Shown here piece by piece: positions 50,651 through 61,706 of a DNA stretch of 64,000 bases. Where the stretch lies: contig JAOARJ010000002.1 of assembly GCA_025210615.1 (NCBI GenBank), positions 346,714 through 410,713 of the forward strand, written 5' to 3'. The notes below the pieces were generated by a model that saw nothing but the letters and a program-made list of their open reading frames with translations, ran no database searches and was not told where the DNA came from. Source of the DNA: Candidatus Altimarinota bacterium (GTDB lineage: Bacteria; Patescibacteriota; Gracilibacteria; BD1-5; UBA6164). Both the position numbers and the translations under genes were made by a program. Positions within the stretch are counted from its first letter, which is position 1, and the number at the start of each line of letters is the position of its first letter.

Positions 50651-51871
50651 ATGATAAAGAAGACTTTGAAAAAATTCTCAGATTTAAGCACTGATACAAA
50701 AAGTATCCTAATTATATGAGTGCTGATTAATATATCAGAAATGATACAACAAATCTATATTAATATCTTTATTTTTAAAACTTCTTCTTTAGAATTTTTA
50801 ATTATTTTTAATATGTTATATTTTACGGCTATATTTTTAGCTTATAATATTGCGTGATTTATAGCTGCAAAATTAAGAATTAATTTAAAATATTATTTTT
50901 ATAGTTTAATTATTAGTACTCTTATTTGATTAATAGTAGCTTTTATAATTTGATGAAATGTTTGATACTACGCGTTCATATTAATAAACGCTATTTGAAC
51001 ATGATTTTTCCGGGTTGCTAATAATACTTATGTTTTAAATAAACTAAAAGAAGACGAACTTGATTTTTATGGTTCTACAAAAATTTCTTTATTATGAATA
51101 TTAAAAATTATCGTACCACTGCTAGCCTGAGTATTATTCTTATCTATACCAATAGAAGTTATAAATCCATTTTATATAGTTATTTTATTAGGACCTATTT
51201 TCTTTTTATGAGCTATCCCTTCTATAAAAAAAGTATCTGGTTATCAACTTAAAAAATCAGACTTTCAATTTAAATATTTTGTAGATTTCTTTCGCTTAAG
51301 TGATATCTATAGCCTAGTTTATCAATTTTTCTTCCGTAGCCCTGATGCTAGATGAGTTGTTACTTATGTATTAGCTATAATTATTTTAAAAAACGAAGTA
51401 AATTTAAGTTGATTTGAAGCTTTATTATGAGCAATTTCTATTCTATTTACTTTTATGTTAGGACACAAACAAAATCCAAAAAATAGACAAAAATTAATCT
51501 TTGTATTTGCGTTTTTACTTCTAGCTCTTCATATAATTTTATGATTAAATGTGAATTTATTATGATACACTATTTTTGCTTTATGAATGATAGTTGTATA
51601 CCCTATGTTTCAAGTTGCTATAACTCCTTTTAATATAACAATTATGAAACCTGTTCAATGAAAAATAAATGATTTTATGCTTACAATAATAAGAGATTTG
51701 TTATATTATACAAGTAGAATTTTCTTTTTAACAGTACTATACTTTATGTTTAAATGACACGAAAATAACACTGAAGCACTAAGTATAGCTATAATATTTT
51801 TATGATTTACACCAATAATATTAAGTTCTTGTATAATGCTTAGCAATAAACTAAATAATAAAAATAATTAA
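50651..51871 (+). CDS. Major-facilitator-like membrane transporter, copy 1
   Basis: A 406-aa polytopic protein with about 12 hydrophobic helices, starting MIKKTLKKFSDLSTDTKSIL. GTGFFRVANNTYVLNKL and FYGSTKISLLGILKI stand in the places of MFS loop motifs between helices 4 and 6. The many UGA glycines fit transmembrane packing. No substrate motif is recognised. A second transporter of the same size begins 8 nt downstream with a similar N-terminus and layout, pointing to tandem duplication. Confidence 0.7.
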
Positions 51872-51879
51872 TATTAATA

Positions 51880-53103
51880 ATGATAAAAAAAATAAAAGAC
51901 AATTTTGTAAACTTAAAAACAGAATCAAAAATTTTGGTTTATCTTTTTTCTACAATAAGAATTGTTCCCTTAATTAGAGGAATTTTTGTAAATATTTTTG
52001 TCTATAAAGTAACTTCTAATATAGAAACCGTTATTTGGTTTAATATAATTTATAATCTATTTTTATCTTGATCTGTTATATTTTTCAATTTTATAGCTCA
52101 AAAATATAAAATAAATTTAAAAAAAATATTAAATATTCCTCATTTTTTCTTTTTATTATCTACTGTTATAATATTTTCTAATCAAAGCTTTGAATACGCT
52201 GTCGCATCTATTTTTCTATCATCAATTTGATTATGAGCTTTTCGGGCATGATTCCAACCTTATCATTTTGATAGAATAGATAAAAAAGAAAAACAATTTT
52301 ATAGCTGAATGCTAGCTTCTTTTAATGCTTTTATAGGTATTGCAACTCCTTTTATCTCAGCATTAATATTATTTTTAGTTCCTGAAAATATAATAGACCC
52401 TTATTTAATAGTTTTATTACTATGACCTATTTCTTATTTATCAACTTTTTTTCTAACAAAAAATCTACCTGACTACACAGTAAAAATTGATAAAAATAAA
52501 AAATTTACATTCAAAAAACTATTCTCAAATTGAAAATTTTATTGATATAGTTATCTTATGCTGACAGCTGTTAAACAAGTAGAACAAATGGTATTATATG
52601 TAACTTGATTCACAATTTTAAAAACCTGAGCAAATTTATGATTCTATGAAACAGTCGTCTGAATAATAAGTATAATTGCAACAATGTTTTTATGACTAAA
52701 ACAAACAGATGAAAATATAAAAAAAATTATCTGATATCTTGCTTTAGCAATTTTCGGTATACATATTTTCTTAGCATTCAATTTAAATTTAACTTGATAT
52801 ATAATTTTTTGATTAATAAGTATAATTTTAAAACCTCTTTTTCACGCAACTACTATATCTACAACAATGAATATTATGAATAGATTTAAAGAAGATTTTA
52901 ATTCTCAAACAGCTCTAATGGTCAGAGAAATTATATTATTAATATGAAGAGTATCACTATTATTTTTACTATATTTATTTATCAAAAACAATCCAAATTC
53001 AACTTCAATGCTAAAAGAGTCAATAGTACTTATATCACTATTCCCTATTCTTGTTTGGATTTCATTAAGTATTTACGAAAAAAAATATAATAAAAGTAAT
53101 TAA
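51880..53103 (+). CDS. Major-facilitator-like membrane transporter, copy 2
   Basis: A 407-aa paralogue of the upstream gene, starting MIKKIKDNFVNLKTESKILV. About 12 membrane helices are present, and the central segment SSIGLGAFRAGFQPYHFDRI replaces the GTGFFRVANN segment of copy 1. The DRI/K-rich loop after helix 4 is a usual MFS feature. It lies between copy 1 and an exported protein of unknown function (6 nt away), so three genes form one operon. Confidence 0.7.
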
Positions 53104-53109
53104 AAAATT

Positions 53110-54162
53110 ATGCAAAAAAAATATCTAATCTACATAATTATTTCCCTTGTTTTATTTAATATCACTAGTTTTATACTGATTTTTAATAATAATTATTTAG
53201 TCAATAAATCTAAAGCCGAAGAAAAAATTATCTCTTCATGTATTTCTGAAAAAAATATTAACAATAAAAAATTAGCTAATATTAACTTTTTTGAAGATAA
53301 TTTTAAATTAAAAAATTATAAAAGCACTAGATATAAAATAACACCTGAGTGAAAAAATATTATAAATAATATTAGGTCTTTGCATAAATCTCCAAATTTA
53401 ATTAAAGCAAATAATTTTCAAAAAGAAATATGTGCTTGATTTATTTATATTTTAACAAATAAAATTTGGTGAAAGGATTCTGCACTGCATATATGAATGA
53501 TGGATAATGAAACAAAATATCCAGCAAAAGCCTGGGAATTACCAAATTCTTATGTATATTATTGATGAAAACTTTTAGATAATCTTTACCCAAAGTTAAA
53601 AACAAGCGTTTATAAATTTTATGATAATATAAAACAAGAAGATTTAAAACTATTTTTTAATAAAGCATTTAGCGAAGAAGCTTTAATGTGAGATATTTGA
53701 TTTTTTTATAAACATACGGCTTATTTATGAGAATTATTAAAGACTTGAAATTATAATTCTCATATAACAAAAAATATGTGAATTTCAAATTTTGAATACA
53801 GTTTAGACAAGATAAAAAACAATAATTTAGAAACTTTTTCTAATGCCTTACAATGCGACAAAATAGCTTTTGATAAAATAAAAAACTTGCTAACAAATTA
53901 TAAATTAAAATTAAATAACAAGCCTATAATTTTTTTAGATGATAATTTTTATTATCAAGATATTGATGAAAAAACGGATAAAAAATATATTTGAGAAAAA
54001 ATAGATTTTAAACAATTTGATAAGATAAGTTTTTCTGATGTGACTCTTGTACATTATTTTGGTTGAGCAAAAGTCGATTCTCTATTTAATATGGTATGCA
54101 AGTGAGAATTTTATCCAATAAATATGATGTCAATAAATCCTCGTTTTATAGAGAAGAATTAA
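53110..54162 (+). CDS. Exported hypothetical protein (350 aa)
   Basis: Not recognised. It starts with a signal or anchor (MQKKYLIYIIISLVLFNITS...ILIF). The remainder has no transmembrane segment and shows FQKEICAGFIYILTNKIWGK, HIGMMDNETKYPAKAWELPN and VHYFGGAKVDSLFNMVCKGE. These lines resemble no family I can name. It may be a secreted or periplasmic partner of the two transporters before it, with which it shares short spacing. The end HYFGGAKVDSL might be a catalytic or ligand loop, but that is speculation. Confidence 0.65.
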
Positions 54163-54165
54163 AAT

Positions 54166-54350
54166 AAAAAAAGCCGTATAATATTAAATATTACACAGCT
54201 CTTTGAGGCAACAACCTCTACTCAACTTTCCTCCAAGAGTTAAGCTATTCTACCTAAGAAAATCTATGCAGTTGATTTCTTTTGGTAGAAAAATTATTTT
54301 TCCAGAAAGGGGGCCGTTGTGTTGAAAAACTCGCCCTCCCTAGAAAAACA
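54166..54350 (-). ncRNA. Structured ncRNA candidate 2 (about 185 nt)
   Basis: On the minus strand a promoter with perfect boxes (see 54357-54383) leads into a stretch with no gene but strong folding. AGGG(A)GGGCG and CGGCCCCC pair around a loop. TCTACCAAAAGAAATC pairs with GATTTTCTTAGGTAGA. GAGG-TTGTTG-CCTC is a short hairpin. The end is a 14-bp terminator stem (54172-54200, wobble pairs included) followed by eight T. No protein frame is credible here. It is unassigned to any RNA family I know. Confidence 0.6.
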
Positions 54351-54356
54351 GAAAGT

Positions 54357-54383
54357 ATTATAAGGAAAAATATTTTTTGTCAA
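54357..54383 (-). promoter_or_regulatory. Promoter of ncRNA candidate 2
   Basis: TTGACA (54378-54383) and TATAAT (54357-54362), both exact consensus, with a short 15-nt spacer. It lies directly after the terminator of the upstream 51-aa gene. Confidence 0.7.
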
Positions 54384-54384
54384 G

Positions 54385-54421
54385 AAAAAACTCCGTGTAC
54401 CTTACGAGAAAGCACACGGAG
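54385..54421 (-). terminator. Terminator of the 51-aa membrane gene
   Basis: CTCCGTGT, a 15-nt loop and ACACGGAG followed by six T on the minus strand. Confidence 0.85.
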
Positions 54422-54454
54422 TGTAAGAAAATTATAGATTACTATTTTGCTCAA

Positions 54455-54609
54455 CTAGGAGAAAAAAGCAATCTTAATAAGTGCAACTGTCGCTGCAGAA
54501 AGAACAAATGCACATATACCAACGCCAACACACAAGAAAGTCATTTTATTATTAACCTTCTCAAGCAAAGACTCTATACGAGCCAGTATGGTAGCTGATT
54601 CTTCTGTCA
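54455..54609 (-). CDS. Small single-helix membrane protein (51 aa) with strong ribosome-binding site
   Basis: MTEESATILARIESLLEKVN is a soluble helix, then FLCVGVGICAFVLSAATVAL is a membrane helix, ending IKIAFFS. Unlike its neighbours, its glycines use GGN only, and the start is preceded by a full Shine-Dalgarno, AAGGAGGAAATT. A TTGACA/TATAAC promoter overlaps an 18-bp perfect palindrome. Compact promoter, operator, gene and terminator suggest a tightly repressed small protein, perhaps foreign or phage-like. The function is unknown. Confidence 0.7.
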
Positions 54610-54630
54610 TAATTTCCTCCTTGTATTCAA

Positions 54631-54648
54631 CTATAACAATATTGTTAT
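54631..54648. promoter_or_regulatory. Palindromic operator overlapping the 51-aa gene promoter
   Basis: TATAACAATATTGTTATA is a perfect 18-bp palindrome, covering the -10 element (TATAAC, 54643-54648). The -35 TTGACA is at 54665-54670 with a 16-nt spacer. A repressor bound here would block RNA polymerase. It does not look like the palindrome at 2035. Confidence 0.65.
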
Positions 54649-54681
54649 AATTAAAATGTTTATTTGTCAAATATTTTTATA

Positions 54682-55497
54682 TTAATCTATCTCTATCCCC
54701 ACTGGACAATGGTCAGAGCCCATTACTTCATTTCTTATAAACGCTGATTTAACATTTTCCATAAAACTTTTTGATGCCAAAAAATAATCTATTCTCCAGC
54801 CAGCATTTCTGTTTCTTGCTTTTCAAAGATAACTCCACCAAGTATAAGCGCCTTCCTCTTCAGGATAAAAATGCCTAAATGTATCAATAAATCAAGAATT
54901 TATATAATTTGTCATTCCCGCTCTTTCCTCATCAGTAAATCCATTTTTTCTCCTATTTGTCTTAGGATTTTTTAGGTCTATTTCTTTATGAGCAACATTT
55001 AAATCTCCACAAATTAAAACTGGCTTTTCTTTTTCTAAATGTTTCACATATTTTTTAAAAACTTTATCCCATTCTTGCCTATATTCAAGTCTTTCTAATT
55101 TTGGCTTAGCATTAGGTGTATAAACATTTACTAAATAAAAATCTTTATATTCAAGAGTCATAACTCTCCCCTCGTGATTTTCAGCTATTACTTCATCAAC
55201 TTCGCTATTTAAATCTGATAAATCCAGCTCAGTAATATTTATTCATTTAAAAACACTTATCGGCATAATTTTTGTAAAAACAGCTGTACCGCTATATCAA
55301 GCTCTTTCTGCAGGATTAAAATGCATAATATATCATAAATTTTCTATCTTGTCTAAATATTTTTGTTCTACTTGTTCCTTTCTTCATTTTGTTTCTTGAA
55401 TCGCTATAATATCAGGATTTTCTTCTTCTAAATAATCTAAAAATCATTTTTTTATAACTGCTCTTATTCAATTTACATTCCATGAAATTAGTTTCAT
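54682..55497 (-). CDS. xth: Exodeoxyribonuclease III
   Basis: A 271-aa AP endonuclease. It has [37 protein letters not shown] (metal Glu), [20 protein letters not shown] and [19 protein letters not shown] (catalytic Asp/Asn). [23 protein letters not shown] and [14 protein letters not shown] complete the site. The length is normal. Together with nth, mutS, recG and lexA it belongs to the repair set of this window. Start ATG 55497 matches the family N-terminus. Confidence 0.95.
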
Positions 55498-55637
55498 TTT
55501 TTGCATTTTTTTAAAAAATAAATTAAAATTATTATAGTTTTTATGTATAAAAAATCAAAAATAATTGCAAAAAAACAATATTTTGATATTATATGTATGT
55601 TAAACTTAAAAAATTAACTTTATTTTTAAATAAAAAT

Positions 55638-56243
55638 ATGCAAAATTTAGATTTGATAAAATTATTTGGTTCAAAATGTAGGGCTAAAATATTAGAAAAA
55701 TTTTTCTTAGATTACGCTAGTGCTAATGATGTAAATTATCATATGAGAGCCTTATCTCGTGAGCTTGAAGAACAAATAAATTCTATAAAAAGAGAGCTTG
55801 ATAATCTAGAAAATTTATGACTTTTAACTAGTTATAGTGAAAATAAAAAGAAATTTTTTGTTCTGAATAAAAATTTTGCATTAATGGACGAATTTAAAAA
55901 CATTTTTCTAAAAACTTATGACCCATTACAAAATTTAGTAAAATTTTTTGAAGCTAGAGAATGATTAGATTTAGTTTTGATTAACTCTTCTCTGTCAAAA
56001 AGATTATTTGAAAAAAGTAATAATATTGTAGATATATTTTTGATTTGAGAACTTGAAAAAGAAGATTTTAACGACTATTTAGCAAAAATATTTTTCAATA
56101 AAAAAATAAAATACGCGGTTATAAATAAAGATGATTTTCATACAAGAATTGAATATAATGATAAATTAATTTTTGATATATTAAATCAAGAAAAAAATAT
56201 GATACTTAGAGATGCTATCTGAGTTGAAAAATACTTAAATTAA
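55638..56243 (+). CDS. Winged-helix regulator-like protein (201 aa)
   Basis: It starts MQNLDLIKLFGSKCRAKILE and continues VNYHMRALSRELEEQINSIK, then RELDNLENLGLLTSYSENKK. This is a winged-helix arrangement resembling ArsR/nucleotidyltransferase-linked regulators. The C-terminal half (DLVLINSSLSKRLFEKSNNI, VDIFLIGELEKEDF) looks like a nucleotidyltransferase-fold remnant without a clear GS...D motif. An upstream ATG at 55593 would add 15 residues; the chosen start follows the family. It overlaps the flippase transcript by only 5 nt of spacer. Confidence 0.65.
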
Positions 56244-56248
56244 GGCTT

Positions 56249-57736
56249 ATGAATAAGAAAATCGCAACAAATACTTTAGCTCAAATAGGAGCTAAATTTT
56301 TTACGGCATTAATCTCAATCTTTTTAATAAAAATCCTGACTAATTATTTAGATTTGGCTTGATATGGGCTTTATTCTAAAATTTATAATTATTTAGGAAT
56401 TTTTGCTTTTTTGGCAGACTTATGACTTTATGCAATATCAATTAGAGAAATCAGTAAAAATAAAGAAAATAGTGAAAAAATAGTATGAAATGTTTTAACT
56501 CTCAGAACTATTCTGTGATGATTTATTATATTAATAGCATTAATAACAGCATTATTTTTACCTTGATACAATTCTCAGGTTGCACTAAGCGCTATTTTTA
56601 TAGTATGAATTTTTACGGTTTTTGGATTGATAAACTCATCTATAATGTCGCTTATGCAGGCTAATTTAAAAGCTGAATTTTCTTTAATTTCAACTGTCAC
56701 TTGAAAAATTTTTAATATAACAGCCATTATTTTTATAGTATATTTTTTATTCCCAAAAGATAGTTTTGATAATGCTAATATAATGCCATTTTTAGCTATA
56801 ATGTGAGCATGATTACTCGGTAATATAGTTATGACAGTTTTAAATTATTTTTACGCAAGGAAAATTTGTAATATAAAATATAGATTTGATACGGAATATA
56901 TAAAATATATCTTTAAAATATCTCTTCCATACTGACTTGCTTTATTTTTATCAATGGTTTATTTTAAAGTAGACGTAATATTATTATCGATTTTAGAACC
57001 AACAACTCAAGCTGATATAAGTATCGCTTTATATTCTGTCCCTATGAAAATTATTGAAGTTTTGATGATATTATCGTGATTTTTTCTTAATTCAATGTTA
57101 CCTGTTTTTACAGAAAGTTTTAAAAATAAAAACCTAAAAAAATTAAAAAGCTCAGTAGAAAATGCTTTTTATATCTTATTTTCTCTTTGATATTGAATAT
57201 TATTTTGTTGAATTTTATTTAGAGATAGAATCATAGAATTCGTAGCTAGAAGCGAATATTTAGATAGATGATTATATCAGTATACTTCATCTGATGCTTT
57301 TTTGATAGCTTTATTTGCATTCTTTTTCTATATTATCAGTAACCTATTTATTTATATTTTAATATGAACTGATAAACAAAAAAAGTTATTAAAAATAAAT
57401 TCTATTGTGACAGTTTTTAATATTATTTGAAATATATTAGTTATACCAAAGTTTTCTTTTATAGGAGCAGCAGTAATAACCGTATTAAGCCAAATTTTAT
57501 TACTTATTTTAGCTGGATTTGAAATAAGAAAAATTATAAAATTAAAAATAAACATTTTATATATAATATTTACTGTATTTATTTGAATTGGGTTAAGTAT
57601 TTTCTGAAGCTATTTACTGACTAATTTTTCTTTTTGAAATTACTTAGACGTATTTATTTTTTGAGGTTTTATATTCGCTTTATATAGCCTACTTTGTTAT
57701 ATAAATATAGGAAAAAGTATACTAAAAAATCGCTAA
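56249..57736 (+). CDS. Polysaccharide flippase (Wzx/MATE-like)
   Basis: A 495-aa protein with about 14 hydrophobic helices, starting MNKKIATNTLAQIGAKFFTA. The N-terminal fold with LTNYLDLAGYGLYSKIYNYL and SDAFLIALFAFFFYIISNLF is typical of the polysaccharide-export MOP superfamily. Members flip lipid-linked sugar units to the outside. It could carry units built by the WecB and Ugd branches of this window, but those genes are distant. It starts 5 nt after the regulator-like gene. Confidence 0.85.
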
Positions 57737-57847
57737 AAATAACACAAAAGGATATTAGCCTATATACTTTTTTTATAAAAAGATTTGCATATATGAAAAT
57801 TTAGGATAAAATAGTAAACACTTATATTTTTATAAATTTTGTTCGAT

Positions 57848-58477
57848 ATGCTTACACCGAAACAAGAAAATGTACTTAATAAATTAAGTGAGTACATCGC
57901 AAAAAATGGACAAGCTCCTACAATTGAAGAAATGCAACATACTCTTGGTCTTAGAAGTAAAAGATGAGTTGTACAATATTTAGAAGCTTTGGAGAAAAAA
58001 TGATTTATTACAAGAGGTAGAGGTTATAGAGCTATAAAACTATGAAACAATATTGGCTTTCAAACAATGATAAACATCCCTATTTTAGGTGTTGCTAATG
58101 CTGGTAGAGCTTTAACTTATGCTAAACAAACAGATTGTGGTTATCTTCCTGTATTCAAGAGTATTATTAAAGGAAAAACTGACAAATTCTTTGTTGTTAA
58201 AGTAGAAGGAACTTCAATGAATAAATTTGCTGTAAATGGTAAAGAAATTCATGATGGAGCTTACGCTTTAATTGATTCTACTGCTAAAAAAGTAAATGCT
58301 AAAGATGCTTTCTTATTTATCGTAGACGGATGTGCTACTGTTAAAAAATTCAAAAAAGAAGGTAAAAATATTTATTTACTTCCTGAATCAACAGACAAAA
58401 CTCATCACCCATTAGTTATTTCTGAAGCTGATAATTTAGAAGTAAATGGTAAAGTTGTAGATGTATTCAACTTCTAA
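57848..58477 (+). CDS. lexA: LexA-type SOS repressor/protease
   Basis: A 209-aa protein. The winged helix reads MLTPKQENVLNKLSEYIAKN, PTIEEMQHTLGLRSKRGVVQ. The self-cleavage site Ala-Gly is in GVANAGRALTYA. The catalytic Ser is in VEGTSMNKFAVNG and the Lys in GCATVKKFKKEG. RecA-driven cleavage of LexA opens the SOS response. Target palindromes in this genome are not known; neither perfect palindrome in this window matches classical LexA boxes. A terminator follows. Confidence 0.95.
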
Positions 58478-58497
58478 TAACTTAAAAATCAAAATTA

Positions 58498-58522
58498 AAA
58501 CTCTAGATTTACTAGAGTTTTT
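58498..58522 (+). terminator. Terminator of lexA
   Basis: AAAACTCTAGA-TTTAC-TAGAGTTTT and T-run. Confidence 0.85.
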
Positions 58523-58529
58523 TTATTTT

Positions 58530-58721
58530 TTATTTATTTTTGTAAAAAAAGTATAGTTTATACATTCAAAATAAAACTAAAATTACTGGCCATATTTTTG
58601 AAAAATCTAAATTTAAATCAATTCAAAAAGTATTTTTAAATAAAAATATAATTCAGATTCAAGTTATCAAAAGTGCTACAAAAATTCAATCTTCCCTTTC
58701 TGTTTTATTATTTTTTCACAT
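58530..58721 (-). CDS. Small LiaF/DUF5668-like membrane protein (63 aa)
   Basis: It starts MGKNNKTEREDGIFVALLIT, with a second helix IWPVILVLFGMYKLYFFY. The pattern of two helices with INL/DFSKIWPVI between them recalls the LiaI/LiaF-like transmembrane domain (DUF5668). In other bacteria that domain appears in envelope-stress proteins. Five or more UGA glycines prove the frame. It converges on lexA, with the stop just past the lexA terminator. Confidence 0.65.
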
Positions 58722-58745
58722 ATTTTTAAAAATTAATAATAAATC

Positions 58746-60980
58746 TTAATCTAAATATACTTCTCTCGGTTTACTTCAATTAGCTGGTCAAACCACTCAT
58801 AGTTCTTCTAAAATATCCAATATCTTGGCAGCCCTAGCGTATCATAGTCATAATTTCCTTTGAATAAGAGAAGTAGAACCTTTTTTCATTTGTTTAACAA
58901 CTTCTATTGCTTTTTCAATAAGCTCAGGGTCTTCATCATATTGCCCTTCAAGTCATTCCATCACACTTCCCTCAAATTTACTTTTCCCATTCACAATACT
59001 TTGATCATAAGTATTTGCAACCGCATTAGGGTCAATAGTTAATTTTATTTTATTCACAACATTTTCTACCTCATCAGTACTAACATAAACTCATTGTACC
59101 CTTTCTGGAGCCATTGCTCAAGTTGGATAATAAAGCATATCTCACATTCCGAGTAAATCTTCAGCTCAAGCCTTATCAATAACAGTTCTAGAATCTACTT
59201 GCGAAGCTACTGTAAAGGCAATTCTCGATGGAATATTAGCTTTAATAAGTCAAGTAATAACATCTACTGAAGGTCTTTGCGTAGCGACAATCAAATGCAT
59301 TCATACCGCTCTCGCCATTTGCGCAATTCTCGCTATAGAATTTTCAACTTCCTTTTTATTACCACTCATCATCAAATCAGCTAATTCATCAATAACCATC
59401 ACAATATAAGGCAATTTTTCTTTCTTACTAACTTTTTTATTATATTCTTCAATATTTCTAGCATTTTTCTCAACCTGTAAGTCATACCTTCTAAGCATCT
59501 CAGCAACACACCATTTCAAAGCATTTGTCGCCTTATCAGGATTTGTAATAACTGGCGATAATAAGTGTGGAATATTATTATAAATCGACAATTCTACTCT
59601 CTTCGGGTCTACCATTATGAATTTCAATTCACTTGGAGAAAATTTATAAAGCATTGAAATCAAAAAAGCATTCATTCAAACCGATTTTCAAGAAGCCGTT
59701 TGTCAAGCTACAAGTAAGTGAGGCATTTTCGTCAAATCTCATACAATAGCTTTTCAAGAAACATCTTTTCATAAAATAATCGGAATTTTTGCTCTCGGAT
59801 TATTAAACTCTTTGCTTTCTAAAATTTCTTTCATTCCGACAATATCTCTTTGCTCATTAGGAACTTCAATTCATACTACTCAAGCCCCAGGAATTGGCGC
59901 TTGTATCCTTATAGATTCAGCCATTAAAGCTAGCGTTAAATCTTTTTTCAAATTCGTAATTTTTGATAATTTAACTCATTCTTTCGGTTTCAATCTATAC
60001 TGCGTAACTGTCGGTCCGATATTATGCCCTGTCATTCTTACACTTATATTAAACTCCTCTAATTTCTCTTTTATTTCTTGTTTTTTCTCCTCCAGTTCAT
60101 AATCTGTAATCGTATTTTGTGATAATCTATCTTTCAATAAATCAACACTTGGCAAGCTCCAATCAGAATAATCAGGGTCTTGAATAAGTTTTTGTTGCTT
60201 TAATTTATCGCTTTTTTTAGCTCAAAATAGTCATTTTTTTTCTGGAGATTTTTTTTCTATTTTTACTTTTCTAGGAGCATCTGATAATTGCATTTGCGCT
60301 GATTTTTTCTTTTCTTTTTCAAGTTCAGCTTTTTGTTTATCAAGCTCTTTCATCTTTTGTTTTAATAATTTTTCTTGCGCTTTACTAAGTTTTAAATCAT
60401 CTTTTTTATTAACAGTTTTTTTACTATTATTACTGCTATTATTAGTAGCAAATTCTTTTTTAATATTCTCTTTTATCTCGTTAGAATCTGGTATTTTTTC
60501 CTTAACACTTGAGAAAAAGGCACTGAAAGAAAACTTAAAAGCCAAGATTAAAGAAACTCATAATAATACAACTAAAATAATTATAGCAACACTTCATCAA
60601 AAAAATTGTGATAAAACTGGATACTGATTAAAAAATCATAAAAATAATTCTGTATTATCTGAATTAAAACCTCAAATAAGCGAAGTCAACGCTGTGAAAT
60701 AAAACAATAATCAAACAACTCTAAAGCTATTAAATTCTACTTCTTGTTTTATAAGTAATAATATTCATAAAGCCAAAACTGCAGGAGTAAAAATAAATCC
60801 ATAATAAGCTCAAAATAAAAATTGTAATAAATAATCTAAAAGCGCTCCAAATGGAGAATTTAAGTCTATTGCAATCGAAATAACTCAAAAAAACAGTAAA
60901 ACTACTGCTATAATTTTATCTTTATGTTCTATTAAAAAATTCTTAAAAGAATTATTTTGTTTTTTCTTTTTTCTAGCCAC
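58746..60980 (-). CDS. ftsK: DNA translocase FtsK
   Basis: A 744-aa protein. Four membrane helices at the N-terminus (about 20-170) are followed by a Lys/Glu linker. The motor has LVAGQTASGKSVGMNAFLIS (Walker A), SELKFIMVDPKRVELSIYNN, IVMVIDELADLMMSGNKKEV (Walker B) and IVATQRPSVDVITGLIKANI. The gamma domain IQRKLGLGYARAAKILDILE binds the KOPS DNA sequence. It moves DNA at the septum before division. GTG at 60980 is taken as the start; TTG nine bases earlier is possible. Confidence 0.95.
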
Positions 60981-61043
60981 TTTTTTCAAAAAATAATATC
61001 TAATTACTTCTATTATAAGCAAAAATTTAAATTTTCAAGATTT

Positions 61044-61322
61044 TTATTTTTTATTAATTTTTATCGCCTTTCAGTTTATAATTGCATCGGCTATTTTTTT
61101 GCTTGATTTTTTTAAAATTCTGTTAAAAGTAGGAGCCGAAATTCACATTTTATCAGCTCCCAAAGCCATACTTAATTCATCAATATTTGCTAATCTAAAA
61201 GCTTCGTATTCATCAAGTTTTATTTCTACTTCTTCTAAAAATTTCTTTTTTATTCAAGCAGGTTTAAAATAAACGACTTCTGGTGAACTTGAAACTATCC
61301 TATTTTTACAAGGTCTTGACAT
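61044..61322 (-). CDS. DUF134-family DNA-binding protein
   Basis: A 92-aa protein. It starts MSRPCKNRIVSSSPEVVYFK, with VEIKLDEYEAFRLANIDELS and APTFNRILKKSSKKIADAII, the full DUF134 pattern including a helix-turn-helix. Such proteins are predicted regulators. The next upstream gene is a DUF5320 protein, a partner often seen with DUF134 near iron-molybdenum cofactor-type proteins. None of those proteins is visible here. Confidence 0.88.
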
Positions 61323-61342
61323 AATTTTTTATTATAAATATA

Positions 61343-61543
61343 TTATTCTTCGTCCTGGGTGTTCATAAAATTTTGTCATAATCATCTTCCTGAATTTCTT
61401 TCACATCAAGCTCACCTTCATTTACTTTGTCATCTTCAAAACTTTTTTCCTCAAGACAAATTATTTTCTTCTATACATTTTCCCCTTTTGTTCCCTGTCA
61501 TTGGTCATTTTCATTCTGGACCTGTTCAATCAAAATTTGGCAT
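61343..61543 (-). CDS. DUF5320-like small glycine-rich protein (66 aa)
   Basis: It starts MPNFDGTGPEGKGPMTGNKR, followed by a single Cys (GKCIEEN). This matches the N-terminal signature of DUF5320 proteins (MPRGDGTGPxGxGPMTGR). Nearly every glycine is UGA-coded, so under the standard code the gene is invisible. It precedes the DUF134 gene by 20 nt. The function of DUF5320 is not known; a metal-related role is only suggested by the usual neighbours. Confidence 0.8.
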
Positions 61544-61631
61544 AATATTATAGTTAAATTTTAAATTTACCCTTATTATAATGAAATATATTTCATTAAC
61601 AAATCTTTTTTAAACTTTTTTTAGTAAAAAT

Positions 61632-61660
61632 TTGCAATAGATAAAAAAATATATTATAAT
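61632..61660 (+). promoter_or_regulatory. Promoter of the 103-aa orphan gene
   Basis: TTGCAA (61632-61637), an exact 17-nt spacer and TATAAT (61655-61660). A leader of about 40 nt precedes the start. Confidence 0.7.
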
Positions 61661-61706
61661 GTAACCAACAAGTATAAATTATAATATTTTAAAAAAAATA
61701 AAAACT

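Noticed and set aside
54631..54648. The palindrome as a LexA box
   Set aside because: It fits neither the CTGT-N8-ACAG nor the CGAAC-N4-GTTCG pattern, and the lexA promoter region shows no similar site.
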